Assembly (NCBI RefSeq): GCF_025998815.1
Contig: NZ_AP026678.1
Span: forward strand, 1,860,001 to 1,924,000
DNA: 64,000 bases
Reading direction: 5' to 3'
Origin: Ignavibacterium sp.
GTDB lineage: Bacteria; Bacteroidota; Ignavibacteria; Ignavibacteriales; Ignavibacteriaceae
Shown: in pieces, positions 18,975-27,655 of the stretch
Layout of the letters: every line of letters begins with the position of its first letter
How positions within the stretch are numbered: the stretch's first letter is position 1
Translations under genes and position numbers: made by a program
Notes under the pieces: generated by a model
Database searches by the model: none
Seen by the model: only the letters and a program-made list of their open reading frames with translations
Told to the model about the DNA's origin: nothing

Positions 18975-19562
18975 TTATTGCAATTCAAGTATCTTACAAA
19001 GGAAGATACCGAGTTGATAATTCAAAAATGTTCGATTATCTGCATAAAGTGTGTAACCAATTATATTGATACCCAAATTTTCTGTAATTAATAAACTAAA
19101 TTCCATCTCCCCAAGGAATGAAATAGATGATGAGTATATTTCTTCATATTCAGCTGTAACAAGCTTATATCCAATAAAGTCTCCTCTTTTAGCTGCCCGG
19201 CTGTAGCCCGCACCTCCCCCGACTAAAAGTATAATTCTCTCAGATATTAATGGAACATACTCTACTGTAAGATTTATATCCCAGATATTTTCTAAAGGTA
19301 CTTTACCAGGGAATGCATCCAATTCGGTGTTTATATTTGCCCTTAGTCCAATTAGAATGCTTTTCTCAAGAGGGAAGAAAAGTCCCGCACCAAAATTTAG
19401 ATATTTACTGGTTCTCCCAACACCGACTGTAAAGTAGCTGCTTAACAACCTTTCTGTTATTGTATTATTTGAATCATAAGCTAAATTAGTTTGTGAATAC
19501 ACTTCACAAGTGATTGCTAATATTATTATAAGAATTGATTTACCATTCATAATAATCTCCAC
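18975..19562 (-). CDS. Small outer-membrane beta-barrel protein
   Basis: The better start is probably the Met at residue 5 (19550), where a signal peptide begins (MNGKSILIIILAITCEVYSQ). The mature part has repeated amphipathic strands with glycine-aromatic turns (FTVGVGRTS, FGAGLFFPLE, LLVGGGAGYSRAA) typical of 8-stranded porin-like barrels. About 170 mature residues fit an OmpA- or OmpW-size barrel. No specific family recognised. It ends with KILELQ rather than a terminal Phe, so confidence is moderate. Confidence 0.65.
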   Translation of the reverse strand: MEIIMNGKSILIIILAITCEVYSQTNLAYDSNNTITERLLSSYFTVGVGRTSKYLNFGAGLFFPLEKSILIGLRANINTELDAFPGKVPLENIWDINLTVEYVPLISERIILLVGGGAGYSRAAKRGDFIGYKLVTAEYEEIYSSSISFLGEMEFSLLITENLGINIIGYTLYADNRTFLNYQLGIFLCKILELQ

Positions 19563-19584
19563 TATTGTATTTTCTTGAGAAAAA

Positions 19585-20940
19585 CTATAAACCGGTTTTT
19601 CCTATTACAATAATTCCTGAATTAAACTTTTGGCCAACCACAGCCGTTACATTTTCCTTTACATCAATATTAAAAAAATCAGCATTGAAGAATCCCAGCA
19701 TATTTTGAAAGCTTTGCCAAGTAAAACCATTGTAATGCAAGAGTTCACCAAATGACCCACAAATTAAAACATTATTTAACGCTGAACCTCTAATTGCATA
19801 AGTATAATAAGGCGTCAAATTAATTAATGAAGCGTCCCAAAAACTTCCGTAATTAACATTGTTTGTGGTATAAATCCCGTTTCCTACAACATAATACTTT
19901 CTTCCGGTCTTAAACCAGATTCCATGAATGCTTCCTTGATTGATATTCAATGTTGAAAGCTTTTCAACTGATTTATCTACGATTCGGTAAATATTCCTTT
20001 CAGGTCCAACAAATTGTTGTGCAGCAATAAATATTATTTCATAATCTGATTCGGCACTATTGTAATCTCCCCATATATCATTTATATTTAGCGTAGTCCC
20101 ACTTTCTATCTTCCTCCACCTCACTCCATCCCAGTGGGCTATGTTGCCATTGTTGCCTACCGCATATAAATCCTCACTACTGCTGCCCCAGAGTTTGTTG
20201 ATGGCACCAGTAAGCAAAGGATTTATGCTACATTCAGCAATCCATCTATTTCCGTCAAACCACCACATTCCTCCACCTGATGTAACAACAATTTTATTTG
20301 ATGCAAAAGCATAAATTGATCTCAAAGGAGCATAATCAATTGAACTGCAATTGCTATACGTATATATCCTCTTCAACTCCCACTTAGTTCCATCCCAATG
20401 GACTGCATTATATGCGTTTGGGTCAGGTCTGCCGAGTGAGTCAAGCATATATATCTCTCCCACTGCCCAGATGTTGTTCTCATCTATTATCGCTACATCG
20501 TAAAGTGTGCTGCTGCTGTGCTGCCCAAACTCCCAGCTCTGCCAGGTAAAGTTGTGGCTTGTGGTGTCCATCGTAGTTACCGTAAGCTCATTGCTTGAAT
20601 GCCTGCCTTCGGCAGGTAAACCTGAATGATTGAATGGTTGAATGGATGCCTGGAATTTGTATGTTTGGTTTGGTAGTAGTGAGTCAACATATAATACCGT
20701 GTCTGCAACCAACAGATTGATTGTCTGTGCTTTTGTTCCATCTCTTAACAGATTTACTGTTGCAGGAAGTTGTAAATTGGTGGTTGTAAGTTTTATCCAA
20801 GCTTCTGTGCAGCTTACATCTTCAAGTTCAAGTTTAAGCTCTGCCTCAAGCTTTGGTTCTGTGGTTTGCTTGCAGGAAGTTGCAAACAATAGTAGTTGTA
20901 TAATCAGTATTAACAATGGCATATAGGTTTTTGATTTCAT
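19585..20940 (-). CDS. Lipoprotein with fibronectin-like N-terminus and beta-propeller-like repeats
   Basis: Lipobox ATSC gives an acylated Cys at about residue 23. Residues 30-125 look like a fibronectin type III domain. From about 130 there are repeated blades with the pattern (I/Y)WAVGxxG...HWDGxxW (NAVHWDGTKW, IAHWDGVRW, LLHYNGFTW), suggesting a surface-exposed propeller. A palindrome, CCTGCC-TTC-GGCAGG at 20602-20616, lies inside the coding region and encodes LPAEG in frame, so a repeat has been inserted into the linker without breaking it. Surface location inferred from lineage; ligand unknown. Confidence 0.7.
   Translation of the reverse strand: MKSKTYMPLLILIIQLLLFATSCKQTTEPKLEAELKLELEDVSCTEAWIKLTTTNLQLPATVNLLRDGTKAQTINLLVADTVLYVDSLLPNQTYKFQASIQPFNHSGLPAEGRHSSNELTVTTMDTTSHNFTWQSWEFGQHSSSTLYDVAIIDENNIWAVGEIYMLDSLGRPDPNAYNAVHWDGTKWELKRIYTYSNCSSIDYAPLRSIYAFASNKIVVTSGGGMWWFDGNRWIAECSINPLLTGAINKLWGSSSEDLYAVGNNGNIAHWDGVRWRKIESGTTLNINDIWGDYNSAESDYEIIFIAAQQFVGPERNIYRIVDKSVEKLSTLNINQGSIHGIWFKTGRKYYVVGNGIYTTNNVNYGSFWDASLINLTPYYTYAIRGSALNNVLICGSFGELLHYNGFTWQSFQNMLGFFNADFFNIDVKENVTAVVGQKFNSGIIVIGKTGL
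20602..20616. repeat. Palindromic repeat inside a coding sequence
   Basis: CCTGCC (20602-20607), TTC, GGCAGG (20611-20616). It is followed by TGAATGATTGAATGGTTGAATGGA-like sequence (20623-20645), whose near-relative, in reverse orientation, occurs at 63541-63577. The palindrome keeps the host gene in frame. Confidence 0.65.
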
Positions 20941-21464
20941 CTTACAATCCTGACTGATATTTATTTGGTTCTAAATTAAGCTTTTCAATTAAACAAAACC
21001 AGATGTGTAAAAAGGGACTGAAATGTAATAAGCTAAGTTGTCAATCGTTAATTGATGGGGGGGGGGGTAATTGTTTTCGAGACTAAAATGTTATTTTGCT
21101 GCAGATGACTACTGAAGCTAAAAGACACAAAACAGAATTTTATGCTGTGCTTTAATATTACGACAAAATTGGTAGTTAATCGCATAGACTGCTCCACTTA
21201 ACTCTAAATATTTCAAATTTTATTCCTTCAGATTTTCTTCGATTAGAAAAAATTTTTGAAGTCAGTGATTATTAACATCAAAATGTAAGTAAAGATTACA
21301 AGTAAAAATTAAAGAGGTGCAAAAATATTTTACGACAAAAATGGTGAGAACTATGACCGGTGAAAGAGATCCATTGATATGAAATAGCAGAATAATATTT
21401 CATGTATTCAACTTAAATTTTATTTATTTTCCAGAGAGTATTTAAATGAAACTAGAACAAGACA
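20941..21464. other. 524-bp non-coding gap with G11 tract and a 16-bp direct repeat
   Basis: No credible gene is seen. It holds eleven consecutive G at 21057-21067, about 117 bases upstream of the minus-strand lipoprotein start, and a direct repeat TTACGACAAAATTGGT (21158-21173) / TTACGACAAAAATGGT (21330-21345), 15 of 16 identical. It should contain the promoters of both flanking, divergent transcription units. A 14-codon open frame at 21445-21486 overlaps the start of the next gene but has no clear support. Confidence 0.6.
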
Positions 21465-21806
21465 ATGAAAAACTTAATAAACAGTAACGATATTAAATCA
21501 TTACAAAAATTTATTTCGAAAGATTTTGTTAAAGATGATGATACTTCGCTAATCCCAAACAACGATTTTGAAAAGCTTGAGGAATTCAAAAAGTATCTGA
21601 TTGAAAAACTAACTGATATGATTGATAATAACTTTAATTTACTGGTTAATACTCTTTACAGAATTGATATCAGCGAACAAAAACTTGCTGAATTATTTGG
21701 TGGCAAAAACAGAGAAAACATACCGGAAAAACTTGCTGATATGATTATTGAAAGACAGCTTCAGAAAATTCAGTTTCGTAAACAATACCGTGAGGGGAAA
21801 TTATGA
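21465..21806 (+). CDS. Small hypothetical protein, helical
   Basis: 113 residues, mostly alpha-helical and charged, with no signal peptide or membrane segment. I do not recognise a family. Its stop overlaps the start of the DJ-1/PfpI gene by 4 bases (ATGA at 21803-21806), so both are coupled. No good ribosome site before this ATG; a short frame at 21445 ends inside it, so leaderless or coupled initiation is possible. Confidence 0.65.
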   Translation: MKNLINSNDIKSLQKFISKDFVKDDDTSLIPNNDFEKLEEFKKYLIEKLTDMIDNNFNLLVNTLYRIDISEQKLAELFGGKNRENIPEKLADMIIERQLQKIQFRKQYREGKL

Positions 21807-22330
21807 AAGGTAAACTATCAGGTAAAAATATTTTAATGTTTGTTGATGATCTTTACGAAGATCTTGAACTCTGGTATCCAAAGCTTCGAATGATTGAGGA
21901 AGGTGCCAATGTTGTTGTTGCGGGTAAAGAAAAAGGTAAAGTTTATTCAGGCAAACACACTTATCCCTGCAGAGCTTATGCCTCTTTCGATGAATTAAAC
22001 GATAAAGACTTTGATGCTTTGATTATTCCGGGCGGATTTGCTCCTGATAAATTAAGAAGAGAAGAAAATGTTCTAAAACTTACAAGAAACATTTTTAACT
22101 CCGGTAAACTTGTTGCTCATATTTGTCACGCCGGCTGGATTCCGATTTCTGCAGGTATTATGAAAGGATTCAAATGTACTTCAACACCGGGAATTAAAGA
22201 CGATTTAACAAACGCTGGCGCTATTTGGATTGATGAACCTGTTGTTGTTGACAGAAATATGATTTCGAGCCGCAGACCGGGTGATTTGCCTGACTTCTGT
22301 AAAGCAATTATTGATTATCTTTCTAAGTAA
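21803..22330 (+). CDS. DJ-1/PfpI family protein (class I glutamine amidotransferase fold)
   Basis: 175 residues, the standard length of the PfpI/YhbO group. Nucleophile C108 and H109 sit in the elbow AHICHAG, and an acidic residue at E19 (DDLYEDLELWYP) fits the conserved Glu of the family. Members act as proteases, deglycases or chaperones; which applies here cannot be told. GGG-rich ribosome site (GAGGGG) just before the ATG. Confidence 0.85.
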   Translation: MKGKLSGKNILMFVDDLYEDLELWYPKLRMIEEGANVVVAGKEKGKVYSGKHTYPCRAYASFDELNDKDFDALIIPGGFAPDKLRREENVLKLTRNIFNSGKLVAHICHAGWIPISAGIMKGFKCTSTPGIKDDLTNAGAIWIDEPVVVDRNMISSRRPGDLPDFCKAIIDYLSK

Positions 22331-22439
22331 TATTTACATATTGTAAAATTTTCTCTAATTGAATATTTATCGCTCATTAGCTAACTTCAGAGCAAATATT
22401 TAAGAAGTTTTTAAACTAATCACTCCGGAGTAAACCAAT

Positions 22440-25400
22440 ATGGGTTTATTTGAGTCAAAGCGGATTAAAGAGCTCGAACTTGAACGCGACAAATTAAAAG
22501 AACAACTAAACAATCTTTACGAACGCGAAGAAAATATTCGCCATCTCAATGAAGTTCTTAAAAAAATGCGACTTGAAGTTGCAGAATTAAATGAAAAGAA
22601 ACTCGCAATCTCTACTGAGCTTGAACAACTTCGTGATGAGAAAAGAAAAAAGACTTCGGAGCTTGAAAACCTCGATAAAGAAATTGCTCATCTTCGCGAA
22701 ATGAAATTCGAGGAGCAATCAACTCTGCTATCTTACACAAAGCAAATTCAGGAACTTGATGAATATATCCGTAATGCTCAGGATAATCCGGACTTTCGTT
22801 CAGCGTTAAATGAAGAATTAACCATTGACCGCAATGAACTTATTGCAATCAGAAAAGAATATGATTCGCTAAAAGAGGAAATTAAAGAAGCTCAAAGCCG
22901 ACTCGATGAATTGCGTTATAAAGAAGACAAGTTAAAACAAAGCACCGAAGATTATGAAATCATATTAAGTCAAATCAGAAAAGCCGAGCAAAGAATTTCT
23001 GAATTATCAGAGAAAGAAAAAGAGCTTCAGGATTCAATTTCGGATTATGAAACCAAACTTAGAAAGTATGAAAACCTTCAGGAAGAAATTTCAAATTCTG
23101 AAGAAAAACTTAATGAGCTTCATCAGCGCGAAAGACAGATACTTGATATCATTGCTGACTATGAAAATCAGTTAAACAATTACGAACAATTAAAACAAAA
23201 TATCAAAGCTGCTGAAAATCGTATTGAGGATTTGAAAGAGTTGGAAAAACAATATCTGACAGATTCAGATGCTTATAAAAATCTTCAGGATAATTATATA
23301 AGATTGAAAAATGAAATCAGAGCCGCTGAACAGAAATTAACAGACCTTATTGAAGAGCAAAAGGCATTGGTGCTTGATACAAGCGAACTTCAGAATCTTA
23401 AATTTGAGTATGACCAGGTAAGACTTAAAATTGAAATTACAGCAAACAAGCTTAAAGAACTTGAGAATGAAGAAGCAGAAATTCAATCCAGAATATTTCA
23501 AAGAAAACAGGAACTTGAAGAACTTGAAGAAAAACATATTCAGCTCTCAAATCAGGAAGTTAAATCGATTGAAAGAAAAATTGCTGAACTCAGCGATGCA
23601 CAACTTCAGATAATAAATGATATTCATCAGAAAGAAATTGAAGTTACCGAGATAAACAGAAGATTGCTCGAATTAAAAGAAGAAGAGCAGAAAACACAGC
23701 AGAATATTTCCTCACTTAAAGAGGAACTGCTTGATAAAGAAAACGAAGCTAAAACTATTGAGCAACGAATCCAATATCTCCACGAACTTGAAGATAAAAC
23801 TCAGGAAAAACTTTCGGTTCTTCAACACGAATTATCTAACAAAGAAAACGAAGCATTAACTCTTGAGCAAAGATTAAACTATCTGAAAGAAGAAGAAAAA
23901 AGAATTCATACAGATTTATCTGAACTTCTGAATAATGCTAAGTCAAAAGAAGAAGAAGTTAATCTTGCTAATACAAGACTGATGCAACTTCGTGAAGAAG
24001 AAGAAAAGATTAACAATGTACTGACCGACCTTGCAAATCGTGCTACAAGAAAAGCAGAAGAAATTTCAGGCATCACAAATCATCTCGAACAACTTAAAGC
24101 TGAAGAAGAATCTGCTAATGTTCGACTAACGGAAATTCTTAATCAGGTTAAACAGAAAGAAGATGAAATAGAACTTATTACAAGTCGTGTGATGAAATTG
24201 AAGCAGGAAGAAGATTCTTCAACTCAGACGATAAATGCACTTAGAAATGAAATTGAACAGAAAAATATCGAAGCAGAACAGCTTAGAACTTTACTTTCAG
24301 AACTAAGACAAGCAGAGCAAAGTACCAGAGCAAAAGTTGATGAACTTGTTAATCTGATTACGGAAAAAACCAATGAGCTTAACAGCATTGACCAGTCGCT
24401 TAATTCAAGAAAGAGCGAGATTGAATCAATCGAGCAGATTATTGCTGAAAAAACCAAAGAGATGAATGAAACAAATCTTCAGCATCAAAAGATTTTTGAA
24501 AAGATTGAACAGAAACAGAAAGAACTTTTTGCAATTGAGGAATCTCTTGCGATTAAATCAAAGCGCCTTGCAAAATTAAATAGTGAAGTAACTGAACTTG
24601 AAGCAAGAGTTAATGCTTTGCAGGAAGATGCTAAACGATATGAAGAAATGAAAAATGAATTTCATAAAAAGTTATTACTTGAGCAGGAAGAATTTGATCG
24701 TATTCAACTTGAAAAAGAAAGAGCAAAAGAACTTATACCACTTCTTGAACGAAGAAGAGACGAAATTGAAAGAGGCAATTACGAACTTGAAAATCGTTTT
24801 GCAAAAATGTTTCAGAAGTATAATGCTGAATTGAATGATATTACAACAAAGCGAACTGTGCTTGAACAGATTGTTTCTCAGAAAGAAAAAGAAATTGAAG
24901 AGAAGGATAAGCAAATCCTTGAGAAGGTTGCTGCACTTGAAGAGAGTGAACGAATTCTGAATATGCGTCAGACTGAAATTGATTCATTCGAACAACTTCT
25001 CAAAACAATTGAGGAGAAAAAAGACCTACTTCAGAATGAGTTATTGAAACTTGATCAGGAAGCCGCTGAAAGAAAGAATACGAATAATGATCTTAAGCTT
25101 GAAAATGATTTGCTGATAAAAAAGAAAATTTCAATTGAGCAAGGTTTGCAGGAAATACTTAGCTCAATGAATCAGCGTTTAACAGAAGCTAAAGAAAAAC
25201 GAACACACATTCTACGCGAATTACAGGAAGCAGAAGCAAGACTTGAAGAGATGAATTCAAAAATTTCTGATTCAATGGATGAACTCGTGGAACTTCAAAC
25301 CTCAATCAGCATGATTAAAGTTGAGCACGAAGAACATCGCGGAAATGTTATGAAACTTGCTTCAATGAAGAAAAAACTTCAGGAAGAAATTGCTAAAAAT

Positions 25401-25562
25401 CAGAAAGTGCTTCAGCGTTACCAGAAAATCAGGGAGAAGCTTAAAATTGAGCAAAGCATTCTGAAGAACAGGCAGGAATCGCTCGCTAAAAAATCAATTA
25501 ACGGTCAGTCTTCTGAAGATAAACACAGCGAAACAGATAACAAGAAAATTTATAAACTTTAA
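22440..25562 (+). CDS. Giant coiled-coil protein built from 38- and 35-residue tandem repeats
   Basis: 1040 residues, almost entirely predicted coiled coil; no ATPase heads (no Walker A or B), so not SMC, despite similar composition. Residues 147-367 consist of one 31-residue and five 38-residue repeats, most with a (R/K)(A/S)E-x-(R/K)-(I/L)-x-(E/D)L core. After a 28-residue unit (384-411), residues 412-656 hold seven exact 35-residue (five-heptad) repeats, most beginning L(K/R)-x-E-E. Unit lengths differ by 7 (31/38, 28/35), so copies were gained or lost in heptad steps. N- and C-terminal tails are charged. A scaffold or cytoskeletal role is likely. Homolog unknown to me. Confidence 0.85.
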   Translation: MGLFESKRIKELELERDKLKEQLNNLYEREENIRHLNEVLKKMRLEVAELNEKKLAISTELEQLRDEKRKKTSELENLDKEIAHLREMKFEEQSTLLSYTKQIQELDEYIRNAQDNPDFRSALNEELTIDRNELIAIRKEYDSLKEEIKEAQSRLDELRYKEDKLKQSTEDYEIILSQIRKAEQRISELSEKEKELQDSISDYETKLRKYENLQEEISNSEEKLNELHQRERQILDIIADYENQLNNYEQLKQNIKAAENRIEDLKELEKQYLTDSDAYKNLQDNYIRLKNEIRAAEQKLTDLIEEQKALVLDTSELQNLKFEYDQVRLKIEITANKLKELENEEAEIQSRIFQRKQELEELEEKHIQLSNQEVKSIERKIAELSDAQLQIINDIHQKEIEVTEINRRLLELKEEEQKTQQNISSLKEELLDKENEAKTIEQRIQYLHELEDKTQEKLSVLQHELSNKENEALTLEQRLNYLKEEEKRIHTDLSELLNNAKSKEEEVNLANTRLMQLREEEEKINNVLTDLANRATRKAEEISGITNHLEQLKAEEESANVRLTEILNQVKQKEDEIELITSRVMKLKQEEDSSTQTINALRNEIEQKNIEAEQLRTLLSELRQAEQSTRAKVDELVNLITEKTNELNSIDQSLNSRKSEIESIEQIIAEKTKEMNETNLQHQKIFEKIEQKQKELFAIEESLAIKSKRLAKLNSEVTELEARVNALQEDAKRYEEMKNEFHKKLLLEQEEFDRIQLEKERAKELIPLLERRRDEIERGNYELENRFAKMFQKYNAELNDITTKRTVLEQIVSQKEKEIEEKDKQILEKVAALEESERILNMRQTEIDSFEQLLKTIEEKKDLLQNELLKLDQEAAERKNTNNDLKLENDLLIKKKISIEQGLQEILSSMNQRLTEAKEKRTHILRELQEAEARLEEMNSKISDSMDELVELQTSISMIKVEHEEHRGNVMKLASMKKKLQEEIAKNQKVLQRYQKIREKLKIEQSILKNRQESLAKKSINGQSSEDKHSETDNKKIYKL

Positions 25563-25597
25563 TTTTTTCTTTATTCACTCCATTCTTTGAGGTAGCA

Positions 25598-26924
25598 ATG
25601 ATAACCTTCCGAAAAGTTTTTATTCTATTTATATCAGTGTGCACTTTTATTTTTCCGCAAACTAAAACTCCCGAATGGGCTTTTAATAAAACAATTTATG
25701 AAGTAAATCTTCGTCAGTTTTCTGAAGAAGGAAATTTTGATGGATTCAGGAAACATCTTCCGCGATTGAAAGAACTTGGAGTTGGAATACTTTGGTTTAT
25801 GCCAATTCATCCAATCGGTGAATTAAACAGAAAAGGTAGTTTAGGAAGTTATTACTCAGTAAAGGATTATCTCGATGTTAATCCTGAATTCGGAACAATA
25901 GATGACTTTAAAGAACTTGTTAAAGAAATTCATTCACTTGGAATGTATGTTATTATTGATTGGGTTGCCAATCATACTGCCTGGGATCATCAATGGACCA
26001 AAACTCATCCGGATTTTTATAATAGAGACGATAAAGGAAATTTTATTCCCCCTGTGAGATGATTGGAGTGATGTTATTGATTTGAATTATGACAATAAAG
26101 CACTCTGGAGTGAAATGATTAACGCATTGAAATTCTGGGTTACCGAATGTGACATTGATGGTTATCGTTGTGATGTTGCAGGAATGGTACCAATCGAATT
26201 CTGGATTGAAGCAAGAGAACAGCTCGACAAAATAAAACCAGTTTTTATGCTTGCTGAATGGGACACTCCGGAAATGCATTTTGCTTTTGATATGACTTAC
26301 GATTGGAATATGCACAAAACCATGAACGAAGTTGCTAAGGGAAAGAAAAGTGCTGATGAAATAATTAATCATATTCAAAAAGATCGGGAAAACTATCCAT
26401 CTTATGCTTTCCGGATGCAGTTCACAGATAACCATGATGAAAATTCCTGGAACGGAACTGTGTTTGAAAGACTTAATGATGCAGCAGAATGTTTTGCAGT
26501 TCTTACTTTTCTGATTCCTGATATGCCATTGATTTACAGTGGTCAGGAAGCTGGCTTAAATAAAAGATTATCCTTCTTTGAAAAAGATCCTATTGATTGG
26601 AAAGAACATAAATTTTTTGCATTGTACAAATCTTTGATTGAACTGATAAAATCAAATGAACTTTTACATTGTGGAATTAAGGGAGGAAAAATTGAATTCA
26701 TCCCAAATAATAACCAGAAAAACATTCTAGCGCTCGCTCGTGTAAAGGAAGATAAAATTTTATTCGCAGTTTTTAATCTTTCGGAAACTCCTTCTGAAGT
26801 TTTCCTAAACGATAATCGACTTTCGGGAACCTTCACAAATTTCTTTACAAAAGAAAAGGTTAATTTAGAACAATCGTTTAAGACTAAGCTTGATGCCTGG
26901 AGTTGGCAAGTATTTATCAAATAA
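25598..26924 (+). pseudogene. GH13 alpha-amylase-family gene split by a frameshift near 26057
   Basis: The first part (25598-26062) has a signal peptide and GH13 region I (IIDWVANHTAWDH). It runs to ...FIPPV and then stops at once. The second frame is open from 26058 (DDWSDVIDLNYDN...), so dropping one base (the A at 26057) would give an uninterrupted protein of about 441 residues, joined as PPVDDWSDV as expected in the family. The nucleophile region (GYRCDVAG), general acid (LAEW) and transition-state Asp (DNHDEN) are all present in the second half. All catalytic residues are intact in sequence, so a sequencing error is as likely as a true pseudogene. Confidence 0.8.
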
Positions 26925-26941
26925 TAATCATAAGGACAACT

Positions 26942-27649
26942 ATGAAAAAATATTTATTCGCCGCAATTATGCTATCAATTATACCGTTAAATTTTTCGCT
27001 TGCTCAATCAGCAGGACTAAATCTTACTCTGGCAATTCCATCAGGAGAATTCAAAGAGAAGGTTGACAATCTAGGTTTCGGATTAAGTGGTAATATTAAT
27101 TTCATTTCGCCAAAACCTAAATCCCCTTTCGGTGTTGGATTGAATTTAGGTTACATTGTCTACGGTTCGGAATCAAGAAGAGAACCTTTAAGCACCACTA
27201 TTCCTGATGTTTTTGTAAACATAGATCGTACGAACAGTTTACTTAATTTCCATTTGCTTTTCACTGTCGGACTTCCAACAGGAAGAATAAGACCTTATAT
27301 AGAGGGACTTTTCGGTGGCTCATACATTTACACAACAACTTCTGTAAAGAGTCAGGGAACTGGTGAAGAGTTTGCGTCGAGCACAAATTTTGATGATTGG
27401 GCTTGGAGCTACGGCGCTGGTGGTGGATTTGCAATTCTGTTATCAGGCGATCCAAATACTGATCAGAATACAATTTATCTGGATTTAAAAGGCAGATATC
27501 TTTTTGGCTCGGAAGCAGAGTACTTAAAACAAGGTTCAGTAAAAATTCAAAACGGACAGGTTTCTTATGATGTAAGCAGATCTAAAACTGATTTAATCAC
27601 AGTTCACGCTGGTGTTATATTTTATTTCAGCTGGTCTCCTCAAGAATAA
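26942..27649 (+). CDS. Outer-membrane beta-barrel protein
   Basis: Start placed at 26942 (MKKYLFAAIML), where a signal peptide ending SLAQ begins and an AAGGA ribosome site lies just upstream; the earlier in-frame start at 26903 overlaps the amylase end and has no signal peptide. The mature part is about 210 residues of amphipathic strands (FGVGLNLGYIVYG, YIEGLFGGSYIY, AGVIFYFSW) ending in a tryptophan-rich strand, as in small OmpA-type barrels. Family not recognised. Confidence 0.7.
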   Translation: MKKYLFAAIMLSIIPLNFSLAQSAGLNLTLAIPSGEFKEKVDNLGFGLSGNINFISPKPKSPFGVGLNLGYIVYGSESRREPLSTTIPDVFVNIDRTNSLLNFHLLFTVGLPTGRIRPYIEGLFGGSYIYTTTSVKSQGTGEEFASSTNFDDWAWSYGAGGGFAILLSGDPNTDQNTIYLDLKGRYLFGSEAEYLKQGSVKIQNGQVSYDVSRSKTDLITVHAGVIFYFSWSPQE

Positions 27650-27655
27650 AGAATT

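Noticed and set aside
21445-21486. 14-codon upstream gene
   Set aside because: Too short and lacking a clear ribosome site; mentioned only as possible leader.
22440-25562. SMC or Rad50 protein
   Set aside because: No Walker A, Walker B or signature motifs; coil only.
26903-26941. Earlier start for the barrel protein at 26942
   Set aside because: Overlaps the amylase end, removes the signal peptide's position and has no ribosome site.
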